NCBI RefSeq assembly: GCF_019279795.1
Contig: NC_056750.1
Coordinates: 822,996,944-823,060,943, forward strand
Source of the DNA: Protopterus annectens
Lineage: Eukaryota; Chordata; Ceratodontiformes; Protopteridae
Length of the DNA: 64,000 nt
Direction: 5' to 3'
In this document: piece by piece, positions 55,551-64,000 of the stretch
How positions within the stretch are numbered: position 1 is the stretch's first letter
How the letters are laid out: the number at the start of each line of letters is the position of its first letter
Translations under genes and position numbers: made by a program
Notes under the pieces: generated by a model
Seen by the model: only the letters and a program-made list of their open reading frames with translations
What the model was told of the DNA's origin: nothing
The model's database searches: none

Positions 55551-57025
55551 CAAGTAGGGACAGCCTAACAACCAAAAATCTGACTCACTCAGAAGTAATC
55601 CACCAGTTTAAAGGTGAAGCTGGTCATTGGGATGTCAGCTTCTGCTCCTCATAAGAAAGGAACATCAATGCTTATCACCTACATTCCAAGGTCAGATGAC
55701 ATATATTAAACATTGTATAGCAAGAATTCAAAAATTACCAAAGTGGCACACAATAATGACAATGCAATTTGTCCATTTTAGTAATGGTAGAGATAGCAAA
55801 AAACCCAGATCGAGTCAAAATACTATATACCAATCAAGGGGCGAATTTATCTTAGATGAAAATCTGCAACACAAAGTAAGTTATATCATTAAAAAGTGCG
55901 CCTTCATAAAATCAAAATATCTAGGAACCTACACATTGGTTCCTAGAGCCAGGGGCTGTTCTGTCTGATAAACTACTATGAGCCAGGCAACAGATGCAGA
56001 AAAATATCACATATACAAACCACAACTCATGGCTGCTGCTATAGCTGCAAAACTGCAACCAATTAAACCTTAAGATTGCTGTTCATAGCTAACCAAATGC
56101 TACTTACCCGATTGGTTAGGAACTACCACTTTAAAGTACCATTGGTCATAAAGCACTCGCCAATGAACCACACAATAACAGAGGCTGCTAAAAACTGGTC
56201 AACCTTAAAAACTACCCACAAAATAAAGAACCAAACTCTGAAACAACCCCCTAACAGTGAGTCAACAGCAACACAGCACAGCACCAGCAAACGGGCTAAT
56301 AGACAAAAGCACCCACGAAAAAATGTATGTTTGTCAATAAACACTTAACCAAAATAAAAATATCATACAAGGCTGTGTCCCTATAGTAATGAGAGACAAC
56401 TATATCGCTCAAGCACTCAATCTAATATACCATCGGAAAAAGGGGCATCAGCAACAACAGGCAAGCATAACCGTATGGCTGCAACTCAACCAAAACCAAA
56501 TAACAATAAACGTAGCGGATAGTATATAATGCAAGAAAAATGCCAGTGTCAATTCTGTTGTCCATACATAAAGGTTGACAGCACTTAATATGACTAAATA
56601 CAAACCAGGCTGACAATGGAGACATAGTTGAAAAATATTTAACAAAAATAACTATGTAAGCATATCCTAACAAATTAAAAGCAATCTACATACTGTGGTA
56701 ACTTAATTCCAACAATATGGTAAGTTCATTTAATGCAGGATAAACATCTTAAATACATCACAATATTTATTGTGGACTCCTTGTTCATTGGGATCACATC
56801 CATTAGTGAGTCCAAATGCCATAGTAAAGGAGAAATTGTGGGAATCATTCCTCAATACAATCTTGACACATAAAGTGGCTAAAATATAGTCGCCAATTCT
56901 CATCGCCCATATAGGTTAAGGCATAATATAGTTAGATTGTACTTATTTCCTGCATATGCCTCTAGCTCTAAGAGCTGGCTTAATGGAAACCTTACCATTG
57001 AGGTCAAATCTCTTGTCAGATAGGA
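55551..57025. other. No gene recognised
   Basis: AT-rich sequence with several short open frames on both strands that match nothing known to me and lack splice or start context. CCAATCGG-like and CCAATGG motifs occur near 56120-56165. It may belong to the same repeat as 54796-55550. Confidence 0.5.
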
Positions 57026-57951
57026 GTTGTATTATTTATTTATTTCAGTTTGATTACCGGGGAAGTCCACTAGGCCTAAAAGTGCCCGTTTTCAGTGGAG
57101 GCCCGGGGAGAAAAGCTCCGTAAGCAATACAAATACAATGAAGGTTACATTATGTTAAAGTAAAATACAAGAATAGAATTCATACATTCAGAAATGCAGA
57201 TGCATAAGATGTAAAGCAAACAACACAGCTAATAGATAATAGAGAACACCCATTACCGGAATATCAATTCAATACAATATGATACAAATATCTGTAAGAA
57301 TAGGAACATTTTTTTTTTTTTTACATTGGTGGTACTGACATATACAGTATTTATAGTTTGTAGTGTTAAGGAAGAAATTCATTAGTCAGAGAAAGACTGC
57401 TGAGTCTATTTTAGGAGAGTAGAAGTAAACACAAGCAATGTAGAATAGTCAATGGGGGCATTCAGTAGAATTTATGTAGGGTGGAAGCAGGAGCATTTCC
57501 GTTTGGATGATAGGTATAGGAATAGTTGGGTCTTGAATGATTCTATGTTGGGTATATTCCTGAGAGAACGGGGAAGAGAGTTCCATTTCTTACCTAGTGA
57601 GAAGGAGAGAAGTAGTTGGCCAGCGGGATGTTTTGGTTTGTAGATGGAGATGAAGTTTTGGTGTTCGGATCTCAGAGATCTATTTGGGATGTATGGAGGA
57701 AGGATGTTTGTTATGGCTGGGCATTTTTCAGGGTAGAATATTAATTTGTGAGCTGTGGTTAGTTGGAGATAGTCTAGGTGGTTAGATAGTTCTAGCCAGT
57801 TTAGAGATTGTAGGGAAAGGCAGTGGTGAGTTGAGGTTTTGGAATTAGTGGCAAATTTAGAGACCTTATTATAGCAAGTTTCAAGTTTAGAGATGATAGA
57901 AGAAGACAGATTAGTTAAGAGAGGGGTGCCGTAGAGTAGTGTAGGTAGAAG

Positions 57952-59558
57952 TTAGGTAGTTGCCAGGATATGTCTAGAGAAGTTGGTAAGAAAGCGGTTG
58001 TTCCGGTAGAGCATGCCTAACATTTGGTGGGTTTTCTTTATGCTTTGTTGTATGAGGATGTCAAATTTCAGGTTTTCATCTATAGTAATGCCAAGAAGTT
58101 TTGCGGAGGGGACAACTTCAATAGCAGTGTTGGTTTGGCTTAGGACTAGGAAAGCGTTTTTGTCAAAGGAGAAAGCCCTAGTAGGAGGGAAGAGCAGTAT
58201 TTTAGATTTGTTAGAATTGAGGGAGAGATGGTTTTGTTGCATCCAGTTCTCTATAGTGGAAAATGCAATTTGGGTTTTGGTTAGTAGTTCAGATAGGTTA
58301 GAGGCGGCACAGACTAAAGTAGAGTCATCAGCGTATTGGATGACTGTTGTATCGGGGATGGCAGTGAGGAGGTTATTAATAAAGATGTTGAAAAGTAAGG
58401 ATCCTAGGATGGATCCCTGGGGAACGCCAGTTGGTGTTGGCAAGAAGGAGGAGGTAGAGTTCTTATTAATAAAGATGTTGAAAAGTAAGGGTCCTAGGAT
58501 GGATCCCTGGGGAACGCCAGTTGGTGTTGGCAAGAAGGAAGAGGTAGAGTTCTTCCATCTGTCGGCTTGGGATCTGTCAGATAGGTAACTGGAGAACCAG
58601 GCTAGAGAAGTGGGGGAGAGATTGAGGTTGGCGAGATGAGAGAGAAGGTGTTTATGGGAGATGGTGTCGAAAGCTTTAGATAGATCTAGCAGTAGTGTGG
58701 ATACTAGTAGTCCGGCATCTAGAGCTTGATTGTTTCTAGGAAGGATATTAAGGCAGTTATAGTGCTGTGGCCAGGGCAAAAGCCATGTTGGGTGGGTGTT
58801 AGGAGGTGATTCTGGATTAGGAAAGGCATAAGCTGGTGGTGAACACATTTTTCCAATATTTTAGATATAGGAGATAGAAGGGCGATTGGACGGAAATTGG
58901 AAATGTTGGTGTTTTTGCTGCCTTTGTGAAGAGGTAGGACATAGGCTGAGCACCAGAGTTTGGGTACATAAGACTCTTTTAAGGATCTGTTAATGAGGAT
59001 ACTGATAGGGAGAGCTATGCCTTCTGCAGCACATTTAAGGAAGGCGGAGGGTATATTGTCAGGGGCATTGGAGCAAGGCATTAGTTTAGATAAGAGCCTT
59101 TTTATAAAAATGGTTGAAACTGGTTTGATCTGGAAGTTAAGAGGGCAGTTGCTAGTGTTGTTGGGTAAAGTGGAGGAAGAGTTGGGAGAATTGTTTTTAG
59201 GGAAAGTTTTTGTGAGCTTAGCTATGGATTCAGTAAAGAAAGTGTTGAAGTGAGAGCTCAGCTCCAAGTCAGTTAAACTAGGGTCAGGGCAGGGGTTATT
59301 CCTGGACCTTGGATGCAGAAGGGAATTGACTGATTTCCAGAATTGTTTTGGGTTTTTCATATTGTTGGTTTGCAGTTTATTATAAAAGTTTTTTTGTCTA
59401 AAGAGATTAATTTCTTTACTTGGTTGCAGAGTTGGGTATACTGAAGTAAGGTAGAAGACGTTTTTTTTTTTTCTGGTAAAGATTCCAAGATTTGTCCCTG
59501 AGGTGCATGCTTTGTTTTGTTTCATTGGACAGCCAAGGAGCAGGATTGGCTTTGACAT
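57952..59558 (-). pseudogene. L2-type LINE reverse transcriptase, two frames, internal duplication
   Basis: The first frame (59558-58719) carries the fingers: NPKQFWKSVNSLLHP, FQIKPVSTIFIKRLLSKLM, LWCSAYVLPLHKGSKNTNIS and FRPIALLSPISKILEKCVHH. The second (58848-57952) carries the palm and thumb: LDLSKAFDTISHKHLL, GVPQGSILGPLLFNIFIN twice, QYADDSTLVCA and LGITIDENLKFD. YADD holds both catalytic aspartates. The motif block GVPQG is doubled by a 30-residue in-frame repeat, which would place an extra loop in the palm and should abolish activity. The block FQIKPVSTIF...SNAPDNI is the key for reading the minisatellite at 20694. Confidence 0.85.
58373..58552 (-). repeat. 90-bp in-frame tandem duplication inside the L2 reverse transcriptase
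   Basis: TTATTAATAAAGATGTTGAA starts at 58373 and again at 58463. The units differ at about three bases in 90. The period is 30 codons, so the frame is kept and the GVPQG motif is present twice. Confidence 0.95.
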
Positions 59559-60201
59559 GTTTGTTTCTTAGAGAGGCTAGGGAGTTGAGAGTATTTAGGA
59601 AGACAGAGTTAAAATGTTCAACAGCGTTGTCAAGGAGGAGAGAGTTTAGAATTTGCCAGTTTATTTGTTTAAGAATATTTGAGAAGATTGTGGGATTGAA
59701 GTTGCGAAGGTTACGTGTTTGAATGTAGTGGTGTTGATATTGAATGGAGTTGGCTGAGCGGTGAATAAAGGCAGGGATATGGTCACTGTAGGAGTCGGGG
59801 ACAGTGCCAGAAAGAGTTATTTTGTGTGGGTGAGAGACTAAGATCCAATCAATGATGGAACCAGGGGGATGCTTTTTGTTAGGACGAGTTGTTGAGTGGA
59901 TTACTTGGGAGAAGTTGTAGAGGTTAATGGACAGGGAGGGAGAAGGTGTGTTAATTTTATTCCAGTCTATGTTAACGTCACCAAGAATGTAGGTTTCATA
60001 TCTTATTTCAGAAGAGGCCCAATGAAGAATGTTTTCGAGGGTAGAGATGTTGTCGCCTGGGGAGATATATAAGGAAATTATGCAGATGTTCTTATGTTTA
60101 TTTAGTCGAAGGAGGCTTGCTGTAACTTCAGTATTTTTAAAGTGTGGGGTTGGGATTTGAAGGGGGATTAAGGAGAGTAGGTTAGAGCAGATTACAACCA
60201 A
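59416..60201 (-). pseudogene. L2-type LINE endonuclease, amino end missing
   Basis: An endonuclease of the exonuclease/endonuclease/phosphatase fold. It reads SLLRLNKHKNICIISLYISP, then YILGDVNIDWNK (catalytic D-x-N), PGSIIDWILVSHP and SDHIPAFIHR (the family's closing SDH). The first about 80 residues, including the first metal-binding glutamate, are missing; they would lie beyond 60201, where PLE sequence begins instead. The frame continues into a basic linker (KRLLPYFS). A second copy of the first third lies at 61795-62160. Confidence 0.8.
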
Positions 60202-60204
60202 ATG

Positions 60205-60760
60205 TAGTGAAAGCTTTCAAAAAGTCACTATTAATCCGAAAGAAAGCTGTAGGTATGGAGTGAAGTAAAAAAACGAACTGGTTGTACCAAATATTTATTT
60301 CCACACGCTGTCACAAAAATCATTAACGCTTTAAAAACAACCACGCGTTTTCGTCCCCATGAACTAGGACTTCATCAGATGAATAACAGAATCCCTTCAT
60401 CTGTATTTATACAAGTTTAAAACTAATAATCCAATAATATTCCACCATTACATTTCAAACAATCAAATCAGCATTCTAGTGGGCTCATAAATATTCATTA
60501 ATTCATTTCAATTCAATTCAATTTATTCCTTATCAAAAATTAAAAGCTTGTCAATAAATAAATTAAATGTGTAAATAATTCCTAAAATCATTTCAATTTT
60601 AAAATATATTTTATATAACATACTTTATGCAGAATGAGTACTGTGTTTAATGCAGACCTTTGTACTATTTAAAACTCATAGGGAACAGTGCCATCTATTG
60701 TCATAAAAAATTATTACCTTAGTATGTTTTCCTTTTTATATTTTAGCAGCCCTTATTTTA
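60205..60760 (-). other. PLE 1 3' untranslated region
   Basis: After the endonuclease, AT-rich sequence with ATTCAATTCAATTCAATT-type short repeats near 60500-60530, ending with the hammerhead-like motif and, toward 60205, GTTTTTTTACTTCACTCC. The L2 begins directly beyond. Confidence 0.5.
60318..60384 (-). ncRNA. Candidate hammerhead ribozyme of PLE 1
   Basis: On the minus strand: stem I strand AUUCAU (60384-60379), core CUGAUGA (60378-60372), an extra A, stem II GUCC (60370-60367) pairing with GGAC (60356-60353), GAAA (60352-60349), stem III ACGC with the loop up to GCGU (to 60326), then UA and stem I strand AUGAUU (60323-60318). The cleavage site would follow A60324. All invariant core bases are present. 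One extra A lies between the core and stem II, and stem I has one mismatch in six. Hammerhead motifs are known in the terminal repeats of PLEs, so the context agrees. Self-cleavage is not shown by sequence alone. Confidence 0.65.
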
Positions 60761-61786
60761 AGCAGTGGTAATATGGAAAGGTGGTCATTCGACCCTGGAA
60801 ATTTACCTGCTTCCAGAGTTACTTGCCACCATAATTCTTTATATTCGATTTTCTCTTCCCATGTACCACCCCTAATGTCATGTTTAATTTGATCCAATAC
60901 TGAAAAATGAAATTTGTACCCTTCATGTATTTTGGAATGTTTAAATAATGCATTTGTTTCCTTTCCTTTTGAAATGTCATAAATGTGTTCGTATATTCTG
61001 CTTTTCAGGGTTCTCTGTTTTCCCTACGTAAAATGAACCACATTTTTGACATATAGCAGGATATACTATTCCCTTATTGTCACAATTATAATACCCTTTA
61101 CTTTGCATCCATCTATTTCTACTTTCCAAAAAAATCTCTCCTTTATTCGAGATGTATTCACACTGACTGCACCTACCACATTTGAAGGGGCCTATTTTCT
61201 TTCTACCTTCCATAAAGAAATTCATTTGGTTACCACTATTATTGTTTTTATTTTCTAAAATATTTCTTATGCTGCTGGAAGTTTTATAAACCACTTTTGG
61301 TAGTGACTTGGGTATGTCTTCCAGATCAGTAAGGGCAATAAATCTTTCCCACTCCTTTTGAAAAGTTCCTTTTATAGTAAAGTTAGTTGCACTATATTCC
61401 AAAACCAAAGCCTGTTGATATATACCTGGGTTTTCTGTCTCTTTATTCACCATTTCATAATCTTCCTTCACATTATTACTCGTAATCCCCTTAATAGGTT
61501 TGAATCTATTTTTTCTACCACTTACAACTTCAGACTTAATTTTCTTAATAAATTCATTGGGATACCCCCTATCCAGAAACATTTGTTCAAGTAATTCACA
61601 TTCCGCACAAAAGTCATTCTCCAAGCTAGTCATTCTACACCCTCTTACAAATTGTCCCTTCACTATATTTCTTTTACGGTGTAGTGGATGTGCACTGTTA
61701 TAGTGAAGGAAGGAGTTGCAAAAAGTATCTTTCCTGTGTATCCTAGTTTCTAATTCACTATCTACTTTATAAATTTCTAAACCCAA
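60760..61786 (-). pseudogene. PLE 1 protein: thumb, zinc-binding linker and GIY-YIG endonuclease
   Basis: One frame (61786-60977) gives 269 residues. It contains HRKDTFCNSFLHYNSAHPLH (end of the reverse transcriptase), a linker with FKCGRCSQCEYI, where paired cysteines stand as in the zinc-finger-like linker of PLEs, and then GIVYPAICQKCGSFYVGKTE, the GIY-YIG core (here IVYPAI...FYVGKT). The end of the endonuclease, with the helix carrying the metal-binding residue, lies in a second frame to about 60760. PLEs use this nuclease to open DNA for reverse transcription. The first residues before YLGLEIYK are from the L2 join and not from the PLE. Confidence 0.8.
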
Positions 61787-61794
61787 ATATTGAA

Positions 61795-62160
61795 CTAGGG
61801 GGATGCGTTTTGTTAGGACGAGTTGTTGAGTGGATTACTTGGGAGAAGTTGTAGAGGTTAATGGACAGGGAGGGAGAAGGTGTGTTAATTTTATTCCAAC
61901 CTATGTTAACATCACCAAGAATGTAGGTTTCATATCTTATTTCAGAAGAGGCCCAATGAAGAATGTTTTCGAGGGTAGAGATGTTGTCGCCTGGGGAGAT
62001 ATATAAGGAAATTATGCAGATGTTCTTATGTTTATTTAGTCGAATGAGGCTTGCTGTAATTTCAGTATTTCTAAAGTGTGAGGTTGGAATTTGAAGGGGG
62101 TTTAAGGAGAGTAGGTTAGAGTAGATTACAGCAGGGCCTCCACCTTTAATCTTTGATAGT
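61795..62160 (-). mobile_element. L2 LINE endonuclease fragment between the two PLEs
   Basis: On the minus strand it reads KGGGPAVIYSNLLSLNPLQI, ICIISLYISPGDNIS and YILGDVNIGWNKI, then stops at TTRPNKTHPPS. It is about 96 percent identical to 59870-60201, offset by 1936 bp, and keeps about 15 codons more on the 5' side. The catalytic DVN is intact. Confidence 0.85.
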
Positions 62161-62164
62161 TCCC

Positions 62165-63311
62165 TACATTTGGTCTGATTGGATGTGTCCCGAAGTCTGT
62201 TCCCTTCAAAAACTTTCTCAATAACCAAAAACAAAAAGTTATGCTCTTTACCACCATCACCTTCATGTCTGGCTATGGGATTACTAATATCACCTTGTCT
62301 AATACATCTCATATGTGTCTAATCCTCGCATAACGCATTCTATTTGTCTTGCCAACATAGAAATGGGAGCATACGGCACATCTCGCTAAATATACAACAT
62401 TTCTAGTTTGGCAGTTGGCAGTTATTCTGAACGTATACTTCCTCCCAGTGACCGGGTGCTTAAATGAATTACTGGTGTCAATAAGATGGCAAACATGACA
62501 TTTACCAGATCCAGTGGGGCCTTTTGGTTCATCTGCTAAATACCTCAACTTTGGACCATAGCACAACATATGTTTAAGGGAACTTTTGTTCTTGAACACA
62601 AAATGGGGTTTCTTCCCTATCAATGTATTGATCTCTCTATCAGAAGTCAGGATATGCCAATTCTTTTTGATAGCTGCACAAATAGAATTAACAGTCATGG
62701 AATAGTGTATACACAGTCGTGGATCTTGTCTAAGCATTCCACTATCATGTTCTTGTGCTCTTATGGGCTTATACTGCTCATGGTCTGAATAAAAAGGTGC
62801 TGCTCTCCCTTGTCTCAATTTCATCACTGTCCTTATTTCAAAATCTATCTCTTGTCTATCATAACCTCTGGTCAAAAACTCATCCTTCATAAGGGCTATA
62901 TCGCTGTTAAATGTGCATCTCACTTCTTAACTGTGAGATCCTCATAGCTTGGCCTCTTACTATATTTCTAAAAATATATCTAGGGTGTTTGCTACTCCTA
63001 TGTAGGACATTATTACGGTAAACTGTCTTCCTATATATGCTCACAGTCAACCTCCTACCAGCATTTTTAAATAATTGAACATCAAGGAATTCAATTTGAT
63101 TGTTACATTCTTGCTTGGTAAAGCATAAAAAAATCAGTGGTTTGCTGCAAGTAATTAAAAAACTGTTGAAACAGATCTTATGAGCCTCTCCAAATGAGGA
63201 AGTCATCATCCACAAACCTCCTGTAAAAGTGTATATGAGGAGCATATACTCTGTGAAAAGCATGTTCAATCTCCCACTGAGCGACCACACTGTTAGCATA
63301 ACTATTCGCAT
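62165..63311 (-). pseudogene. PLE 2 protein: reverse transcriptase end, linker, GIY-YIG endonuclease
   Basis: Pieces in order: YRRFVDDDFLIW (catalytic palm), KQECNNQIEFLDVQLF (palm end and thumb), HRSSKHPRYIFRNIVRGQAM, and, in a new frame from 62923, FLTRGYDRQEIDFEIRTVMK and a linker with SGKCHVCHLIDTSNSFKHP (paired cysteines and histidine of the zinc-finger-like linker). Then NVVYLARCAVCSHFYVGKTN, the GIY-YIG core, and RIRHIMRCIRQGDISNPIAR with the tract FLVIEKV further on. Frames change at about 63190, 62915 and 62312. It would have carried out target opening and reverse transcription. Confidence 0.8.
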
Positions 63312-64000
63312 ATGATGTCCCCGTCTCTACATCTGTGCATTGTCTATAGTACTTACCATCAGACACTAACACATTATTCTCCAAAGTATTCTCAATGAAC
63401 AAGTCACTGAGCGAGCACGCTGTTAGCATAACTATTCGCATATGATGTCCCCGTCTCTACATCTGTGCATTGTCTATAGTACTTACCATCAGACACGAAC
63501 ACATTATTCTCCAAAGTATTCTCAATGAACAAGCCACTGAGCGAGCACGCTGTTAGCATAACTATTCGCATATGATGTCCCCGTCTCTACATCTGTGCAT
63601 TGTCTATAGTACTTACCATCAGACACGAACACATTATTCTCCAAAGTATTCTCAATGAACAAGCCACTGAGCAACCACACTGTTAGCATAACTATTCGCA
63701 TATGATGTCCCCGTCTCTACATCTGTGCATTGTCTATAGTACTTACCATCAGACACGAACACATTATTCTCCAAAGTATTCTCAATGAACAAGTCACTGA
63801 GCGAGCACGCTGTTAGCATAACTATTCGCATATGATGTCCCCGTCTCTACATCTGTGCATTGTCAATAGTACTTACCATCAGACACGAACACATTATTCT
63901 CCAAAGTATTCTCAATGAACAAGCCACTGAGCGAGCACGCTGTTAGCATAACTATTCGCATATGATGTCCCCGTCTCTACATCTGTGCATTGTCTATAGT
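63275..64000. repeat. 130-bp tandem array made of PLE 2 reverse transcriptase sequence
   Basis: CACTGAGCG/AA recurs at 63275, 63405, 63535, 63665, 63795 and 63925, an exact period of 130 bp, and the array continues beyond the window. Units differ at one to three bases. Each unit encodes, on the minus strand, the tract around TDVETGTSYANSYANS, that is, part of the PLE reverse transcriptase. Because 130 is not a multiple of three, the frame shifts at every unit. Confidence 0.95.

Larger units (their letters stand above)
57030..60201 (-). mobile_element. L2-type LINE, 5'-truncated, with endonuclease and reverse transcriptase
   Basis: In coding order the minus strand has an endonuclease that lacks its first part (60201-59416; YILGDVNIDWNK, then SDHIPAFI), a linker, and a reverse transcriptase (59230-57952; SNFRPIALLSPISKILEKCV, LDLSKAFDTISH, GVPQGSILGPLLFNIFIN, QYADDSTLVCA, LNSNKSKILLF, KLLGITIDENL). 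The 3' region ends in the L2 hairpin block and an (AAAT)n tail at 57030-57045. Breaks are few: frameshifts near 59430-59560 and 58720-58850. The reverse transcriptase carries an in-frame 90-bp duplication at 58373-58552. Confidence 0.9.
60205..61790 (-). mobile_element. Penelope-like element 1, 5'-truncated
   Basis: The minus strand begins inside the reverse transcriptase thumb (YLGLEIYKVDSELETRIHRK) and runs through the linker into a GIY-YIG endonuclease, then an AT-rich 3' region with a hammerhead-like motif at 60318-60384. The C-terminal tract after 60977 continues as HEGYKFHFSVLDQIKHDIRG in another frame to about 60760. The reverse transcriptase palm is missing. It is flanked on both sides by copies of the same L2 endonuclease segment. 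Confidence 0.8.
62165..64000 (-). mobile_element. Penelope-like element 2, runs off the right edge
   Basis: The minus strand has a reverse transcriptase (GTSYANSYANSVVAQWEIEH; HFYRRFVDDDFLIW near 63200-63310, with the paired aspartates as VDDD), the thumb (QIEFLDVQLFKNAGRRLTVS), a linker and a GIY-YIG endonuclease (VVYLARCAVCSHFYVGKTNR near 62340), ending near 62165 with HNFLFLVIEKVFEGNRLRDT. It joins the L2 fragment there with no 3' region. It is a different subfamily from PLE 1. The 5' part of the reverse transcriptase is replaced by a 130-bp tandem array. Confidence 0.85.

Noticed and set aside
58013-58588. 191-codon plus-strand frame
   Set aside because: Antisense shadow of the L2 reverse transcriptase; it is open mainly because of the in-frame 90-bp duplication.

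Overview
This window looks like repeat-dense, gene-poor DNA from a large-genome vertebrate that is not a mammal, such as a lobe-finned or cartilaginous fish or an amphibian. The evidence is the company of element families: RTE-type, CR1-type and L2-type LINEs, Penelope-like elements (PLEs), Ty3/gypsy fossils, short inverted-repeat elements, long (GT)n tracts and several large tandem arrays. The sequence does not fix the species. I see no host protein gene that I can name, no rRNA, no tRNA and no CRISPR array; two weak candidate exons are listed with low confidence.

Layout. 1-7.4 kb: one plus-strand RTE-type LINE that has been split twice, by a foldback element (445-832) and by a composite 4.7 kb block (1052-5751). 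7.5-8.8 kb: a CR1-type LINE on the minus strand. 9.6-12.2 kb: minisatellites, an inverted-repeat element and a weak open frame. 12.3-16.3 kb: a broken Ty3/gypsy fossil on the minus strand, with a CR1 tail inserted. 17.0-17.9 kb: a non-autonomous element with clear terminal inverted repeats. 18.5-20.7 kb: the 3' half of a decayed L2 LINE. 20.7-35.6 kb: a giant 43-bp minisatellite of roughly 345 units. 35.6-37.0 kb: L2 remnant, small repeats and a 170-bp-arm palindrome. 37.3-43.15 kb: a second, older Ty3/gypsy fossil carrying a young RTE-type LINE with a perfect 12-bp target duplication. 43.2-48.85 kb: a 33-bp satellite with two LINE tails inserted. 48.85-57 kb: telomere-like repeats, (GT)n, a possible LTR, a CR1 LINE and a 376-bp tandem duplication. 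57-64 kb: an L2 LINE, two PLE copies with GIY-YIG domains, a candidate hammerhead ribozyme, and a 130-bp tandem array that runs off the window end.

Main observation. The 14.9 kb minisatellite appears to have grown from one 43-bp piece of L2 coding sequence. L2 reverse transcriptase sequence lies on both sides of the array, and the monomer itself encodes the L2 residues that belong between them. The same thing is seen at smaller scale elsewhere: an in-frame 90-bp duplication inside another L2 reverse transcriptase, and a 130-bp array made of PLE reverse transcriptase sequence. This locus therefore shows retroelement coding sequence repeatedly becoming satellite DNA.
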